From Riptortus pedestris (taxonomy: Eukaryota; Arthropoda; Insecta; Hemiptera; Alydidae), in contig CM032233.1 of the NCBI GenBank assembly GCA_019009955.1, forward strand, positions 84,124,501 through 84,188,500: 64,000 nt of DNA, written 5' to 3'. The translations under genes were made by a program, and so were the position numbers. The stretch's first letter is position 1. Each line of letters begins with the position of its first letter. A model generated the notes under the pieces. That model was not told the origin of the DNA, ran no database searches, and saw only the letters and a program-made list of their open reading frames with translations. This document shows, in pieces, positions 35,162 through 46,694 of this stretch.

Positions 35162-35607
35162 AGCAGATTTTCCTTAATCGAGACGGATCGGAAAATGGTA
35201 TATAACCAATCCCTTTTACAAATTTGTTCCTATAAATGTTGTTCTTTAATGGTTTCTCTTATCTATAATATTAAGTGAGTCGTTTAGTATATTTTTAAGT
35301 ATATTTTCCTTAAGGGGAATCAGCTATTGAGGTTGTACACATAATGCGGTTTTCGAAAAATTTCCACAAATGTCCATCGATCCTGAGGTCCGTTGAAAAT
35401 TTTATATATTTTCAAACTCAAATACTAATCGAGTTATTCGTACCTTCTTGTTTTCAGCCTTCAGTAACTCCCTACCCTCCCCTCGTCCCGCCCTTCTACT
35501 TCTCGCTTTTTTAAAATATAGAGCATATGTGATGAGATGAAGTCACAAGTATGCCATATCAGTACTTGGGAAATCTGCTAATATTACGTAGCCCCTCCGC
35601 GATGGAC
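35162..35607 (+). mobile_element. HINE-like element, rearranged B-type copy
   Basis: Starts AGCAGATTTTCCTTAATCG but moves at once into body (GAGACGGATCGGAAAATGG). A second 5' end/head begins near 35308 (TTTCCTTAAGGGGAATCAGC), followed by a B-type 3' body (CAGTAACTCCCTACCC), GGGAAATCTGC and a damaged hairpin (TACGTAGCCCCTCCGCG). It looks like one copy nested or recombined into another. Confidence 0.65.
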
Positions 35608-36640
35608 TTTTTAACTGGTTCATGCAACTCTAAAGGTCGTGGAGGGGTGGGTGAATTCCAAAATACAAAATATTTTGGTTTTACGGTTCAAAAATGATAC
35701 ATTCAATTTTGGTGCTCGTTCAATTTTTTGTAAATGTTGTTCTTTAATGTTTTTTCTTGCGAAATCTGCAATATTAAGCAAGTTATTCGCATTTTCTTGT
35801 TTTCAAGCATCAGTAAAAGTCCACTTCTACACATAGAGATAGATTGTAAATGTGAGCTGCTAGGGTTGATATTTAGCTTCAGTTAGGAATTCAAAAAGCC
35901 TTTAGTTACCAATAATTTTCTTTCGCATCACTCCTTTCACCCATCTGTAGCCTACGGGTCAAATCTTGACTGGATGTTCCCCTTACATTTTGTAATATTG
36001 ACTAGAAGCAAATGTTACATTGTGCAATGTTGAATACAAGCATTTGTTGCATTCTGAACCAACTGAGGATGATTTAAAAATGTTTACTTTCATGCAGGCT
36101 ATTCCCAAGCTCGGCCCGCATCGTGATTTGTATGTTATCTAAGTTGCTTCATAGATGCTGCGCTGTCAAGATTATATCTCTATAATCCTTACAACCAAAA
36201 TGAATAGGCCGAGCCGAAGCACGGCACGCCGAATGAGAATTTTGTAATTATAATAGTTGGAGGCCTCTTAATTTTTCTAAAATAAAAGAAAAAAAAAAGA
36301 TCCTCTTAATCTGTTGGGGTTGAAATAATTATCGTTGAAAGGAGCCGGAGGAAATGAGTTCTCTGTGAATCGTGCTCCTACAATTTGTTCGACTGAAGGA
36401 TGGAATAAATGCGAATTGCTTCAGGCAGGCCTCCTGGCTTTTTAGCTTCCGCCGACAGCTAGAAGAAACTCTGTGCCTTCTCTAGGATACTATGACAGCA
36501 TTATGTCGAATTATCAATCTGCCCGTTAATAAATTAAGCGTAAAATTCAAATGTGTATTTTTGATTTGTATTTATTTCCTTTCGAATTCAAGAGGGAATC
36601 ATTGGACTCTGAATAACTACTCCTTAAAGTTTATTAATTA
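35608..36640. other. Unannotated DNA with a short HINE-like remnant
   Basis: About 35710-35850 has a B-type body remnant (TATTAAGCAAGTTATTCGC, CAGTAAAAGTCCACTTCTAC). The rest, including a GC-richer patch near 36110-36235 (CTCGGCCCGCATCGTG, GCCGAGCCGAAGCACGG), is not recognised. Confidence 0.35.
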
Positions 36641-36881
36641 TTATTATTATTATTATTATTTATTAACGTCCACATTTTGCAACTTAGGCTAATTGGGACG
36701 GGTTATCTACAGGTTACCAACCTTTTCTAGCCAGGGAGGGATTTTAAGACGTTATTTAATGAAATTTCGTCACTAAATAATTTCCTTTGCCCAGGCGAGA
36801 ATCGAACTCGTCACTCTAGGTTTGCCATGTGAGATAAAGGTCACGCTTTAACTCGCATGGCTAACCTGAGCCCCCCCCCCA
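36641..36881 (-). mobile_element. tRNA-derived SINE, full length
   Basis: On the minus strand: GGGCTCAGGTTAGCCATGCG (A-box region), GAGTTCGATTCTCGCC (B-box), a tRNA-unrelated body (GAAAAGGTTGGTAACCTGTA) and a (TAA)n tail. Flanked by exact 11-bp duplications TTTATTAATTA (36630-36640 and 36882-36892). Internal RNA polymerase III boxes and the target duplication fit a LINE-mobilised SINE. A C-run lies at the head side. Confidence 0.8.
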
Positions 36882-37071
36882 TTTATTAATTAAAAGAGGA
36901 CTAAATTTTCTGATTTTGGTCCCCTTTCAAGAAGGAAGTACAATTACTTAGTTAAAGCCCCTCCTCATTAACCCTACTACTATGGACGTGGTTAAAGAAT
37001 CACACACAGACAAAACATACACGTACGTATATTTTACTAATCTCGTACGTATATTTTCTTGCCTTGGCAAA

Positions 37072-37208
37072 GGAAATAATTTAGTGACGAAATTCATTAA
37101 ATAACATCCTAAGTCCCACCCTGGCTAGAAAAGGGTGGTAACCTGTAGATAACCCGTCCCAATTAGCCTGAGTTGCAAAAAGTGGACGTTAATAAATAAT
37201 AATAATAA
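37072..37208 (+). mobile_element. tRNA-derived SINE, 5'-truncated
   Basis: Starts inside the body (TTGGCAAAGGAAATAATTTAG) and ends with GGACGTTAATAAATAATAAT. The A- and B-boxes are lost. The HINE-like body ACTCGATATTTAAC begins directly after it, and a head scrap follows at 37486-37527 (AGCAGATTTCCCTTGAGG). Confidence 0.75.
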
Positions 37209-37786
37209 ACTCGATATTTAACTGTTTCATGTAAAACTACAGCTCAACTTCGTTTTTTGCCTGAAATGGGAGGTAAGGGGTAAAAGGAAGACTTAAATTC
37301 CCTTAATTTGCTTATCATGCTTGGTACTTCCTCTCTTCAAAATCATTTCATTTGATAGTCAAATATCAATCTATGAATCGGATCAAATGGCATAGGACGT
37401 AATTTATAGATATTTTAACGATAAACAAAAAATTACCTATTAAACTCTTCTGTATCTGTAATATTTATGGAGAAGGTTGCCAATTTTAGCAGATTTCCCT
37501 TGAGGTCGTAATCATGACGCGATTTTTTTAGTTCTAAGACTTGCCACTGTAAAGTTCCCGAATTACGTACATTAAAAAGGTGTAATTTTATCGGGTCTGG
37601 ATTAATTCCTTTACATAGTTTAAGGAGGTACTTCTTTTTGTTCAAATGTGTTTTAGTAATAAAACATTTCTAATATCTGTTAAAATAAGCTCTAATTTAT
37701 GTCGTAATTTCACACATTTATTTAATTCAATAACATCCTTTGAGCCTATATAATGTCGACTGGGTTTTGATGGTCGCTGCTGTTTT

Positions 37787-38400
37787 AGCAGATTTCCCTG
37801 GAAAATCAAATCTGGTATTGAGGGCTTACTCATGACGCGATTTTAGAAAATTTTCCTCAAATGTCCATCAATCCAACCTAGGAGATTACGAAAATGAGGT
37901 TCGTTCAAATCTGTATATATATATTTGTCTGTATATGTATATATATTTGTTACCGCTCTGGCGGTCATAATTATTGTTTTATCGTTACCAAACTCGATAT
38001 TTAAATGTTTTATGAAAATTTAAGATGAGTTCGTTGACGGAAATCCGACCAGCGGGAGGGGGGGGGATTTCGAATAATCTTAATATCTCCGATATTATGC
38101 GCCTGATCGAAATATTGTATGGACCCAATCTTATTGCAAATTTAATTTTCTATTTAATTAGTTTTTACGTTTTTTCACTATGTTGATTATTAAAGGATAT
38201 ATTCTCATTTTTCAATTTCCTTCCTTCAGTAAACCGCACTCCTACTCATGTCATATTTACAATAAGCTGTTATATTTGGAAGCACTTTATTTGAAGTACC
38301 AAATATTGTTCTCATTGAAAATTTAATGTTTAAGATAAATACTGATACGTGATACACGGTGGGGAATTTGCTTAGTTAACGCAGCCCCTGCGTCTCGGGC
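37787..38400 (+). mobile_element. HINE-like element, complete, short subfamily
   Basis: 5' motif AGCAGATTTCCCTGG (inner palindrome altered), head, a (TA)n interrupted by TTTGTCTG that appears twice (37907-37953), CTCTGGCGGTC body, G-run at 38058-38066, short 3' body, GGGGAATTTGC and hairpin ACGCAGCCCCTGCGT. Same subfamily as 155-765. Confidence 0.8.
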
Positions 38401-38997
38401 CTTTTATATGCCAATCGAAATTCATGAGATGTTTGAGATCTTCGAAAAATGACTTTTATTGTCAATACTATTTGTCTTGAAATCATTGTGCAGTTAAATA
38501 TCCTCAAAAAATAGCGCTAACCTTTTCTTCTCCAACCTTGATATGACATTTATTTTTATTGCCCTCATTTAGAAATTCTTGATTTGATTTTTTTAAGAAC
38601 CGGTGGAATATAGAATTAGTGGCGGCGAATGTGAAGAAACAGTTGAAATTCAATACTACCTCCAGCAATTCCATGAAACCATAAATATTATTGCCGTTTG
38701 TAATAACCCTGCCAGCAAATTGTATCTATCCTTTAGACATTTATCTGCTTCTATTAATTTTTACGAGCGCAGGGATAATATCTTACTACTCTTTCATTTG
38801 TGAATTATGTGATAATTGTTTCTTGAGGAAGAAACTTAATTAAAGAGACATTTTATTAAACAGAACTTGATATCATGTAACAGGTAATTAATAAACTATA
38901 AACTAGATATGACTCTTTAAAAGACCCATAAATTTTTCAATTCACTAGACAGTTATAACTTTATCATTTACAATTAGTTTCATTGGTTGTATTAAAA
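38401..38997. other. Unannotated spacer
   Basis: Holds a 66-codon plus-strand ORF (38603-38803) with more mixed composition than most here. It has no recognisable domain, no splice context and no repeat copy in the window. I do not call it a gene. Confidence 0.25.
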
Positions 38998-39848
38998 CGT
39001 CCGTCATGACTGTGTAAAATGAGCAGATTTCCCTCCTGAAGTTTTACAATAGATAAACCTACACACTGGTAGCACTTAACACCACCGTGAATATTAAGTG
39101 AGTAAATACAAACGGCAATGAGAAATCTTTGAGTCAGTTTTAATAACCTCCCAGCGGCAAGCGTCTGAATTGTAAACAAACAGGCCTACAAACCTCTCAG
39201 AGCTGAACAGAAAGATAGAAATATTCTTCGCCGGAAAGAAAAACAAGTACTGAAGGGGCTCAGGTTAGCCATGCGAGTTAAAGCGTGACCTTTATCTCAC
39301 ATGGCAAACCTAGAGTGGCGTGTTCGATTCCCGACTGGGCAAAGGAAGTTATTTAGTGACGAAATTCATTAAAAAATATCCTAAAATCCCACCCTGGCTA
39401 GAAAAGGGTGGTAACCTGTAGATAACCCGTCCCAATTAGCCTGAGTTGCAAAAAGTGGACGTTAATAAATAATAATAATAACAATTACTGAAATATATCT
39501 GAATGTAACATATTAACTATTTACCTATATCTAATACTGTAATTTATAATGAATCAGAATAATTTTTATCTCAATCAGTGACATCTTAGTAGTCCAAGAA
39601 TTTAAGGCGGGGGGGGGGATGATCAACAGAACATACTCGCATGTATCACGTATAATAAAGGTCTCTTGAATACAATATTTGGTATTTAAGCTTCGAATAA
39701 AGTGGTTTATTATAAACGAATATTGTTTATGTGACATCAGTAGAAGTGGGGGCTTGCTGAAAGCAGAAACTGAAAAATGCAAATAAATGTGCATAGCAAT
39801 ATTTTTAGTACATTTAATTTGTAATAATTATTGATTGTGTACAATTTT
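38998..39848 (-). mobile_element. HINE-like element, long 3' body, split by a SINE
   Basis: A decayed 3' end (GTCCGTCATGACTGTGTAAA, hairpin loop lost), subterminal GCAGATTTCCC, then the long 3' body with CTCTCAGAGCTGAACAG, a G-run at 39608-39618 and TTGCTGAAAGCAGAAACTG. Interrupted at 39254. It ends near 39848 without body, (TA)n or head. Confidence 0.75.
39255..39479 (+). mobile_element. tRNA-derived SINE, full length
   Basis: GGGGCTCAGGTTAGCCATGC (A-box region), GTGTTCGATTCCCGACTGGG (B-box), a shared body (CACCCTGGCTAGAAAAGG, GTAACCTGTAGATAACCCG) and a (TAA)n tail. Flanked by AACAAGTACTGAA (39242-39254) and AACAATTACTGAA (39480-39492), a 13-bp duplication with one change. The host HINE body continues across the insertion, so its boundaries are exact. 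Confidence 0.88.
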
Positions 39849-39854
39849 TCAATA

Positions 39855-40513
39855 ATAATTGACATGTTATATTCAGATATGTTTCAGTAATTGTTTTTCT
39901 TTCCGGTGAGAAATATATCTACCTATTTGCTCAGCTCTGTGAGTTTGGCAGACCTGTTTGTTTACAATTCAGACGCTTTCTGTTGGCAGGTTATTAAAAC
40001 TGACAGAACGATTTCAAATTGCCATATGAATTTATTCACTTAATATTAATATATAATTAATATAGTTAATATTGTTAAGTGTTCCCAGCATGTAGATTTA
40101 TCTATTGTAAAACATCACGTGGGAAATCTGCTTATTTTACGCAGCCCCTGCGTGACGGGCCTGATTGGACAATGATTAGAGCTATTTGTATTTTTGTTTA
40201 TTTTATACTTCCGTAGACCCCAAACCTACTGTTCACCTTAGAGTATATATAAACATCTTATAACCACCTTACATTTGATCCCTTCTCTATTTTCAGCTTT
40301 ACTAAGTGAGAGTGAGTGAGTTTGTTTACAATTCAGACGCTTTCCTTTGGCAGGTTATTAAAATTGACTCAAAAATTTCTCATTACTGTTTTTAATTATT
40401 CACCTAATACCCACGGTGGTTTTAAGTGTTACCAGTATGTAGATTTATCTATTGCAAAACTTCACGAGCGAATTCTGCTTAGTTTACATAACCCCTGCGA
40501 GATGGACTTTTTT
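39855..40513 (+). mobile_element. Two HINE-like 3' ends separated by duplicated flank
   Basis: 39855-40162 is a long-type 3' body ending in ACGCAGCCCCTGCGTGACGG. 40163-40315 is non-element sequence homologous to 19102-19240. 40316-40513 is a second 3' body end with a decayed terminal region (GAATTCTGC, ATAACCCCTGCGAGATGG). Confidence 0.75.
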
Positions 40514-40829
40514 TTTTATTATTGTTACTAAATATAGCCATTTATCGTTTCTTATTATTTTTTCTGCAACCGCATACATAACAAAATTTATTTATTTTGG
40601 TTTATTTATTTAAGTACTGAAATCGTTAGCTGTTCTATTCCTAATTTGTGACTGTAACTTGTTTTATGTGTATAAAATGTTTGTATGTTCTTATTTAACA
40701 AACATGATATACGCATAAAATGAGGGACATTTTTTTGTTTCAGCCACTAACAAACCCCACTTCTATTAATCCGATTTTTACTTTAAATACCTCAGTAACT
40801 AAACATCTCATTTTCAGCTAGTGTTTATT

Positions 40830-43179
40830 AGCAGATTTCCCTTAAGGGAAATCAGCTATTGAGGTCGTACTCATGAAGCGATTTTCGAAAAATTTCTTCA
40901 AATGTCCATCGATCCTACGAAGGAGATGACGAAAATGAGGTCCGTTCAATATATATATATATACTAGCTCAGATACCCGGCTTCGCCCGGGAATTCATTT
41001 GAGGCTGAATGGTGATGGTATTTTTTAGCAGGCTTTACATTGCACAATATTTTGACATTTACCCGTCCCAGTGTTTAGGGTTAATACCCGTCATTTCTTG
41101 TCGGATTTGTTAATAATAAAATTTGTAAAGTCAGGCCCTCCCTTACAACCCCCACTTCCTGCCCGTCCCTAGAACTGTTAGTATGGCTTATTATAAGGAA
41201 GGTGTTAGTGCTAATGCACATACCGAGTGTTTTATTTAGTTCGGTTGAGTCTTTTGTGCCGAATAAAGTTGTTGACTCCCGCTATAATTTTTAGAGTATG
41301 ACGCCTTTATACTTCGGTATACGACGATAGTGTATATAACAAAAGTTTCTCTAAATAAAAAATAAACAACTTTAGTTATGTGCATATTGGCCGAAAATCC
41401 CAATAGGAAACGAAATATCACTATTTTTAATTTCAGGCATCCCTTACAACCCCCACTCCTGCCCGTCCCTAGAAATGTTAGTATGGCTTATTATAAGGAA
41501 AGGTGTTAGTGCTAATGCACATACCGAGTGTTTTATTTAGTTCGGTTGAGTCTTTTGAGCCGAATAAAGTTGTTGACTCCCGCTATAATTTTTAGAGTAT
41601 GACGCCTTTATACATCGGTATACGACGATAGTGTATATAACAAAAGTTTCTCTAAATAACAAAATAAACAACTTTAGTTATGTGCATATTGGCCGAAATC
41701 CCAATAGGAAACGAAATATCACTATTTTTAATTTCAGGCATCCCTTACAACCCCCACTCCTGCCCGTTCATAGAAATGTTAGTATGGCTTATTTATAAGG
41801 AAGGCGTTAGTACTAATTCACATACCGAGTTTGGTTTAAGAGTTCGGTTGAGTCTTTTTGTGCCAAATAAAAATTGTGGACTCCGCTTTAGTTTTTAGCG
41901 TATAACTCATTTATAACTTCCGTATATGAACAAAAGTGTATATAACAAAAGTTACTGTAAATAACGAAATAAACAACTTTTGTTATGGGCAAAATTTGCT
42001 GAATAAGCAATAGGAAACGAAATATCACTATTTTTAATTTCAGGCCTCCCTTACAACCTCCACTCCTGCCCGTCCCTAGAAATGTTAGTATGGCTTATTA
42101 TAAGGAAGGCGTTAATACTAATTCACATACCGAGATTTATTTAGTTCGGTTGAGTCTTTTGTGCCTAATAAATTGTTGACACCCGGTATAGGTTTAGCGT
42201 ATAACTCATTTATACTTCCGTAATACGGCAAATGTGCATATAACAAAAGTTACTCTAAATTACAAAATAAACAACTTTTGTAATGTTCATATTTGCTGAA
42301 AAAGCAATATGAAACGAAATATCGCTATTTTTAATTTCAGGCCTCCCTTATAACCCCCACTCCTATTTGTCTTAGAGAATATTAATATAGCCTAAAGTCT
42401 AAGTTGGGCTAGTAGTAATATACATACCAAGTTTCATAAAATTCGGGTCAGCCGTTTATGCGTGAAAATGTAACAAACAAACAAACAAATAAATAAATAA
42501 ACAAACAAACAAACAAACAAACAAACAAACAAACAGACACCAAAGAAACAAAATGCAGTTAGGGTGTCTATGACATGTGAAACGAAAGTTATCGTGAAAT
42601 TTCGCGAAAAAAAATCAATGTACAGACAGAGGTTACAATTTTATATATATATATATATATATAATATATATATATGATATATATATATATATTTGTCTGT
42701 TAACGCTCTAGCGGTCGTAATTTTTGTTTTGATCGTTACCAAACTCGGAATTTAATCGTTTTATGTAAAACGGAAGATCAATTTCGTTAATGGCTGCAAT
42801 CGGAAACGTGAAAGGGGGGTTTTAGAGGGGGGATTTTTGAAAATTCAAAATATCCGTTTATTGTGCGTCGGATCGAAAAATTGTATAGAATCAATCTTAT
42901 TGTAAATTAAATTTACTATACATATTGTTCTATACATTTATTCTCTATCTTCACTATTAACCGAGATATTTGCATTTGTATTGTGTGGGTGATCGGCAGA
43001 CCTCCATGTTACGCGACTTTCCGCCGAGAGCTCTGGTGGCCGTTTCCGGAACCTATTTCTCCCTCGTGAATAGGTTTAGAGATACCCTTCCTACTACAGT
43101 TGTTATTGGGCAGATTTCTCTACTGTGAAACATCACGTGGGGAATCTGCTTAGTTTACGCAGCCCTGCGTGACGGACGT
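40830..43179 (+). mobile_element. HINE-like element, complete, with 1.7-kb insertion in its (TA)n
   Basis: 5' end AGCAGATTTCCCTTAAGGG and head to AGGTCCGTTCAATATATA, then the inserted CTAG-ended element. After (TA)n (42642-42690) the body resumes with TTTGTCTGTTAACGCTCTAG, then the medium 3' body (CCGCCGAGAGCTCTGGTGG), GGGAATCTGC and a hairpin lacking one C (ACGCAGCCCTGCGT). Without the insert it would be about 680 bp. Confidence 0.85.
40964..42641 (-). mobile_element. CTAG-ended element, full length, four internal units
   Basis: One end is ACTAGCTCAGATACCCGG with a GC hairpin (CCCGG-CTTCGC-CCGGG). The other is GGTTACAATTTT; both ends touch (TA)n. The interior has about four tandem units of about 300 bp (starts near 41141, 41439, 41740, 42046; a diverged last one from 42345), each opening with TTACAACCCCCACTCC. 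Then come GGGTCAGCCGTTTATGCGTG and (AAAC)n at 42474-42534. No ORF worth the name. The hairpin eight bases before CTAG recalls a Helitron 3' end (element then on the minus strand). The GTCAGCCGTTTATGCGTGAA plus (AAAC)n stretch recalls RTE-type LINE tails. Class unsettled. Confidence 0.7.
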
Positions 43180-43724
43180 TTTTTGCTTACATAGGTATCT
43201 TAGTACTGGAGAAATAGTGAATAGATATGATGAGATCGACACTGGAACATACTCCAGCAACTTAAGTGAAATCTGCTAATGAATAGTCTGCCTTAATGGA
43301 AGAGTTCTTAAGGAAATTCCGTTGCTTATCACTATGTAAAGAAATGTAGTGCTCAATTATACCTTTCTATTTCCATAGGGTAGAAATAGTGTATAGAGGA
43401 ACAGGGCACATTTTAATCGGGCTAGGCTGGCCACTTGTTGGAAGGTTAATAATAACCAATTAGGGGCATTATGTCACTTAGTAGTGGAAAGTGATTAGTC
43501 ATTAGGGGCTCCCTCCCTGTGTTTAGACCATTACAAGCTTATCAGCATCGCTATTATGTTCATGGGCGGAAGTTGGGGCTAATTTTACCCTACACCAATC
43601 TCTTATCTGCTTTTTCAAATAGCTGTCTTTTATTTTGGTTGTTCCCTAATGATGTTAAACCCGTGGGGTATGTGTTTATGATTTATAAACTTTAATAAAT
43701 CCTGTCAAAAAAAAGAAAAAAAAA
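43180..43724. other. Unannotated spacer
   Basis: No gene or repeat seen. Ends in an A-rich run (about 43706-43725). Confidence 0.3.
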
Positions 43725-44184
43725 AGTCCGTCACGCAGGGGCTGCATTAACCGAGCAGAGTTCCCACGTGTGCCACATATTTATATTTCTCAAAAAATAA
43801 AGTTCAATAAGAACATTTATTTATATATGTATTTAAGCTTCAAATAAAGTTTTTCATAATATAACAGCTTAATGTTAATATGCCATGATTAGAAGGGAGA
43901 AGGCTTCTACTGAAGGCTGAAAACTAAAAAATCAAAATATCTGGGTAATATTCATTATAGAGCAAATATGTGTATATCATAACATTTATAAGTAATTATG
44001 TTTGCAATAACATTGTTATATACAGTTTATCGATCCCACTTTGTAATAACTAAGATAATTTGAATTTTCGAAATTCTTCAGCTCTTAACTCCCCCTCCAA
44101 CCAGTCCGATTTAAGCCGTTAACGAACTTGATCTTTCTTTTACATAAACCACATATGTTGAGTTTGGTAACGATTAAACAAATA

Positions 44185-44249
<65 letters not shown>

Positions 44250-44437
44250 ACTGAAACATATCAGAATATAACATATTCGTTTCATTGAAAACTATGTACT
44301 ATATCTAGTACTGCAATTTATAATGAGTCAGAATAAATTTTATCTCAATCAATCAAATATTAGTACCAAACATTTAAGACGGGGGCGTGGGCGTCACCAC
44401 AACATATTTGCGTCATGAGTACGACCTAAAATAAGAA
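43725..44437 (-). mobile_element. HINE-like chimera around a (TA)n tract
   Basis: 3' end AGTCCGTCACGCAGGGGCTG, 3' body, body to TTTGGTAACGATTAAACAA, and (TA)n at about 44185-44246. Beyond the tract, instead of head, a second minus-strand 3' body follows (ACTGAAACATATCAGAATAT, G-rich run at 44382). It jumps to the head scrap GCGTCATGAGTACGACCT. Confidence 0.75.
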
Positions 44438-44603
44438 TCAGGAACAACGATTTCAATGAAATTTATATTTTTTGACTCATATGTAAATTAAAGCCCCGGT
44501 GAAACTGTTATAAAAGAAAAATTAACTGTTTTTTCGGTCCATGTTTAATTATTATTTCACATATTTATGAATAAGCTTAAGTCACCAGAATAATTGTTAT
44601 TTT

Positions 44604-44735
44604 AGTAAATTTCTCTTAGAGGAAAGCAACTATTGAGGTTGTACTCATAATTGGATTTTCGAAAAATGGCTTCAGATCCCCATCGATCGTACCCAGGGGA
44701 GGTTAGGAGAGAACGAAAATGAGGTCCGTTCAAAA

Positions 44736-44786
<51 letters not shown>

Positions 44787-45600
44787 TATTGAAATAGCGA
44801 TATTTCGTTTCCTATTGCTTTTTCAGCAAATATGCACATAACAAAAGTTGTTTATTTTGTAATTAACAGAAATTTGCTCAACAATTCTTTGGAACTACCA
44901 AGAACCTCACCGGGAAAAATTAATTCAAATGTATTTTAATATTTTGTGCTTAATAGTTCAAATCTATGCATAATGCACAGGAAACGGGAAATATAAAAAT
45001 ATCGAAGACAGTGAAGCCTTATCGAACAAATAATTCTATTATTAACAAATCCACGGCAAAGACGGGTATTTACACTAAACACTGGGACGGGTAAATGTCA
45101 AAATATTGTGCAATGTAAAGCCTTGCCTAAAAATACCATCACCATTCAGTCTCAAATGAATTCCCGGGCGAAGCCGGGTATCTGAGCTAGTATATATATA
45201 TATGTCTGTTAACGCTCTATAGGTCGCAGTTTTTGCTTAATTACCAAATTCGATATGTAAACGTTTTATGTAAAAATGAAGACCAAGTTCCTTAACGGCT
45301 AAAATGGACCAGTGAGAGGGAGGGGGGGGGGGAGAATTTCGGCATTCAAAATAGCTCCATTGTAATGCGTTGGATTGAAAAATTGTATAAAATCAATCTT
45401 ATTGCAAATGCAATGTTTTATAAATGTTGTTATGTACGTTAATTCAATATCTTGACTATTAACCAAGTTCTTTGCATTTTTTAGTTTTGGGTCTTTAGTA
45501 AACCCTCGTTCCTACTCATGTCATATTAACAATAAGCTGTTAATGTGAAGAACCTTATTTGAAGCCTAAATAACAAATATTATTATCACAGAAATCACCG
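44604..45600 (+). mobile_element. HINE-like element split by a CTAG-ended element
   Basis: Decayed 5' end AGTAAATTTCTCTTAGAGG, head, then (GT)n (44741-44784) in place of (TA)n. The inserted element follows, then (TA)n and body (GTCTGTTAACGCTCTATAGG), G-run at 45322-45332, and a 3' body that fades at about 45600. A weak end-like TTGGACTTTTTTTCC is at 45605. Confidence 0.75.
44786..45193 (+). mobile_element. CTAG-ended element, truncated copy
   Basis: Begins inside an internal unit (GATATTTCGTTTCCTATTGC) and runs to GGGCGAAGCCGGG, then TATCTGAGCTAG, immediately before (TA)n. Only the CTAG half is present. It lies between (GT)n and (TA)n of a HINE-like copy. Confidence 0.75.
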
Positions 45601-46162
45601 AGTTGGACTTTTTTTCCATAAAACTAATTTACTCTTGTTCACACATCCATGTCTTCAGTAACTCCCAGAGGTTGGTTCCCATAATTTGAATATTAGGTAG
45701 ATGTAAGGAGGATAGGATTGAAGGGGTGTATTGTCCGCTAAGGGGCACCTGGGGTAGAAAATAACACAGTGGGAGGGCCACCGCGGTACCTCGCTCAAAT
45801 TATATAGGCTTTCTGATCTGTGAGACGTTCAACGGCTTCACCATCCCCACTGGCAGAGATGATAGATTGCCCCTCAATCTCGGCGGATTTTAGGTCGGCT
45901 CGTCAAAGAAAATTACAGCACTTAGTCAGAAACATGGGAAAGCTTGTTTTTAGCCAACACCTCATATCGTTCTGCACTCAGTCCATTTCACTGGAACATT
46001 GACTCCTAATAGTCAGCTCATAATGTACTCCCTATAAACCGTAATGTCGACATCGGGAAATGTCGTTTTAATGGCCAGGAAATGATAGAATTTATTATTT
46101 GCTAAGTACGGTCGTGGTTCAATATCTATCCAGCTTCTCACATTTCAGTACTGTATTATTAT
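45601..46162. other. Unannotated spacer
   Basis: Contains a 60-codon plus-strand ORF (45820-46002) in a GC-richer patch (GGGCCACCGCGGTACC at 45776). No domain or splice pattern is recognised. Confidence 0.25.
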
Positions 46163-46510
46163 CAGATTTCCTTTTAGGATAATCCGCTGTTGACGTTATT
46201 CCTCTTTTGCGATTTTCGAAAAATTGTGAAAATTCTAAATGTCTACGTTATTTCAAGGCTATGTTATTATATTATCCAAATTTTGTTTTCAACGGCCCTT
46301 TACTTTTTGTAAGGGACTCAGGCTAGCCATGTCAGGTAACTCCCATAGAGAGGCGTGTTCGATTCCCGCCAGGCGAAATAAAAATTTATTTTATACTTTT
46401 TGGCTTTCAGTAAAGCCAACCCCTAAGCCCACTCCTAATCATGTTATGTCATGAACCATTTCATTCCAAGGATAAACGAAAAATATTGTTTTCAGTGAAC
46501 TTTTACTTTT
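46163..46510 (+). mobile_element. Decayed HINE-like copy holding a SINE fragment
   Basis: A weak 5' end (TATCAGATTTCCTTTTAGG) and a head scrap. At 46313-46375 there is a SINE-like piece (GGGACTCAGGCTAGCCATG, GTGTTCGATTCCCGCC) with its body and tail missing. Then a 3' body remnant (CATGAACCATTTCATTCC) up to the next copy. Confidence 0.6.
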
Positions 46511-46632
46511 AGCAAATTTCCCTTAAGGGAAATCAGCTATTGAGGTTGTACTCATGACGGAATTTTCGAAATTTTTCTTCAAATGTCCATCGATCCTACC
46601 CAGGAGATGACGAAAATGAGGTCCGTTCAAAA

Positions 46633-46694
<62 letters not shown>

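Noticed and set aside
45820..46002. 60-codon ORF in a GC-richer patch
   Set aside because: No domain, no splice context, and length within chance.
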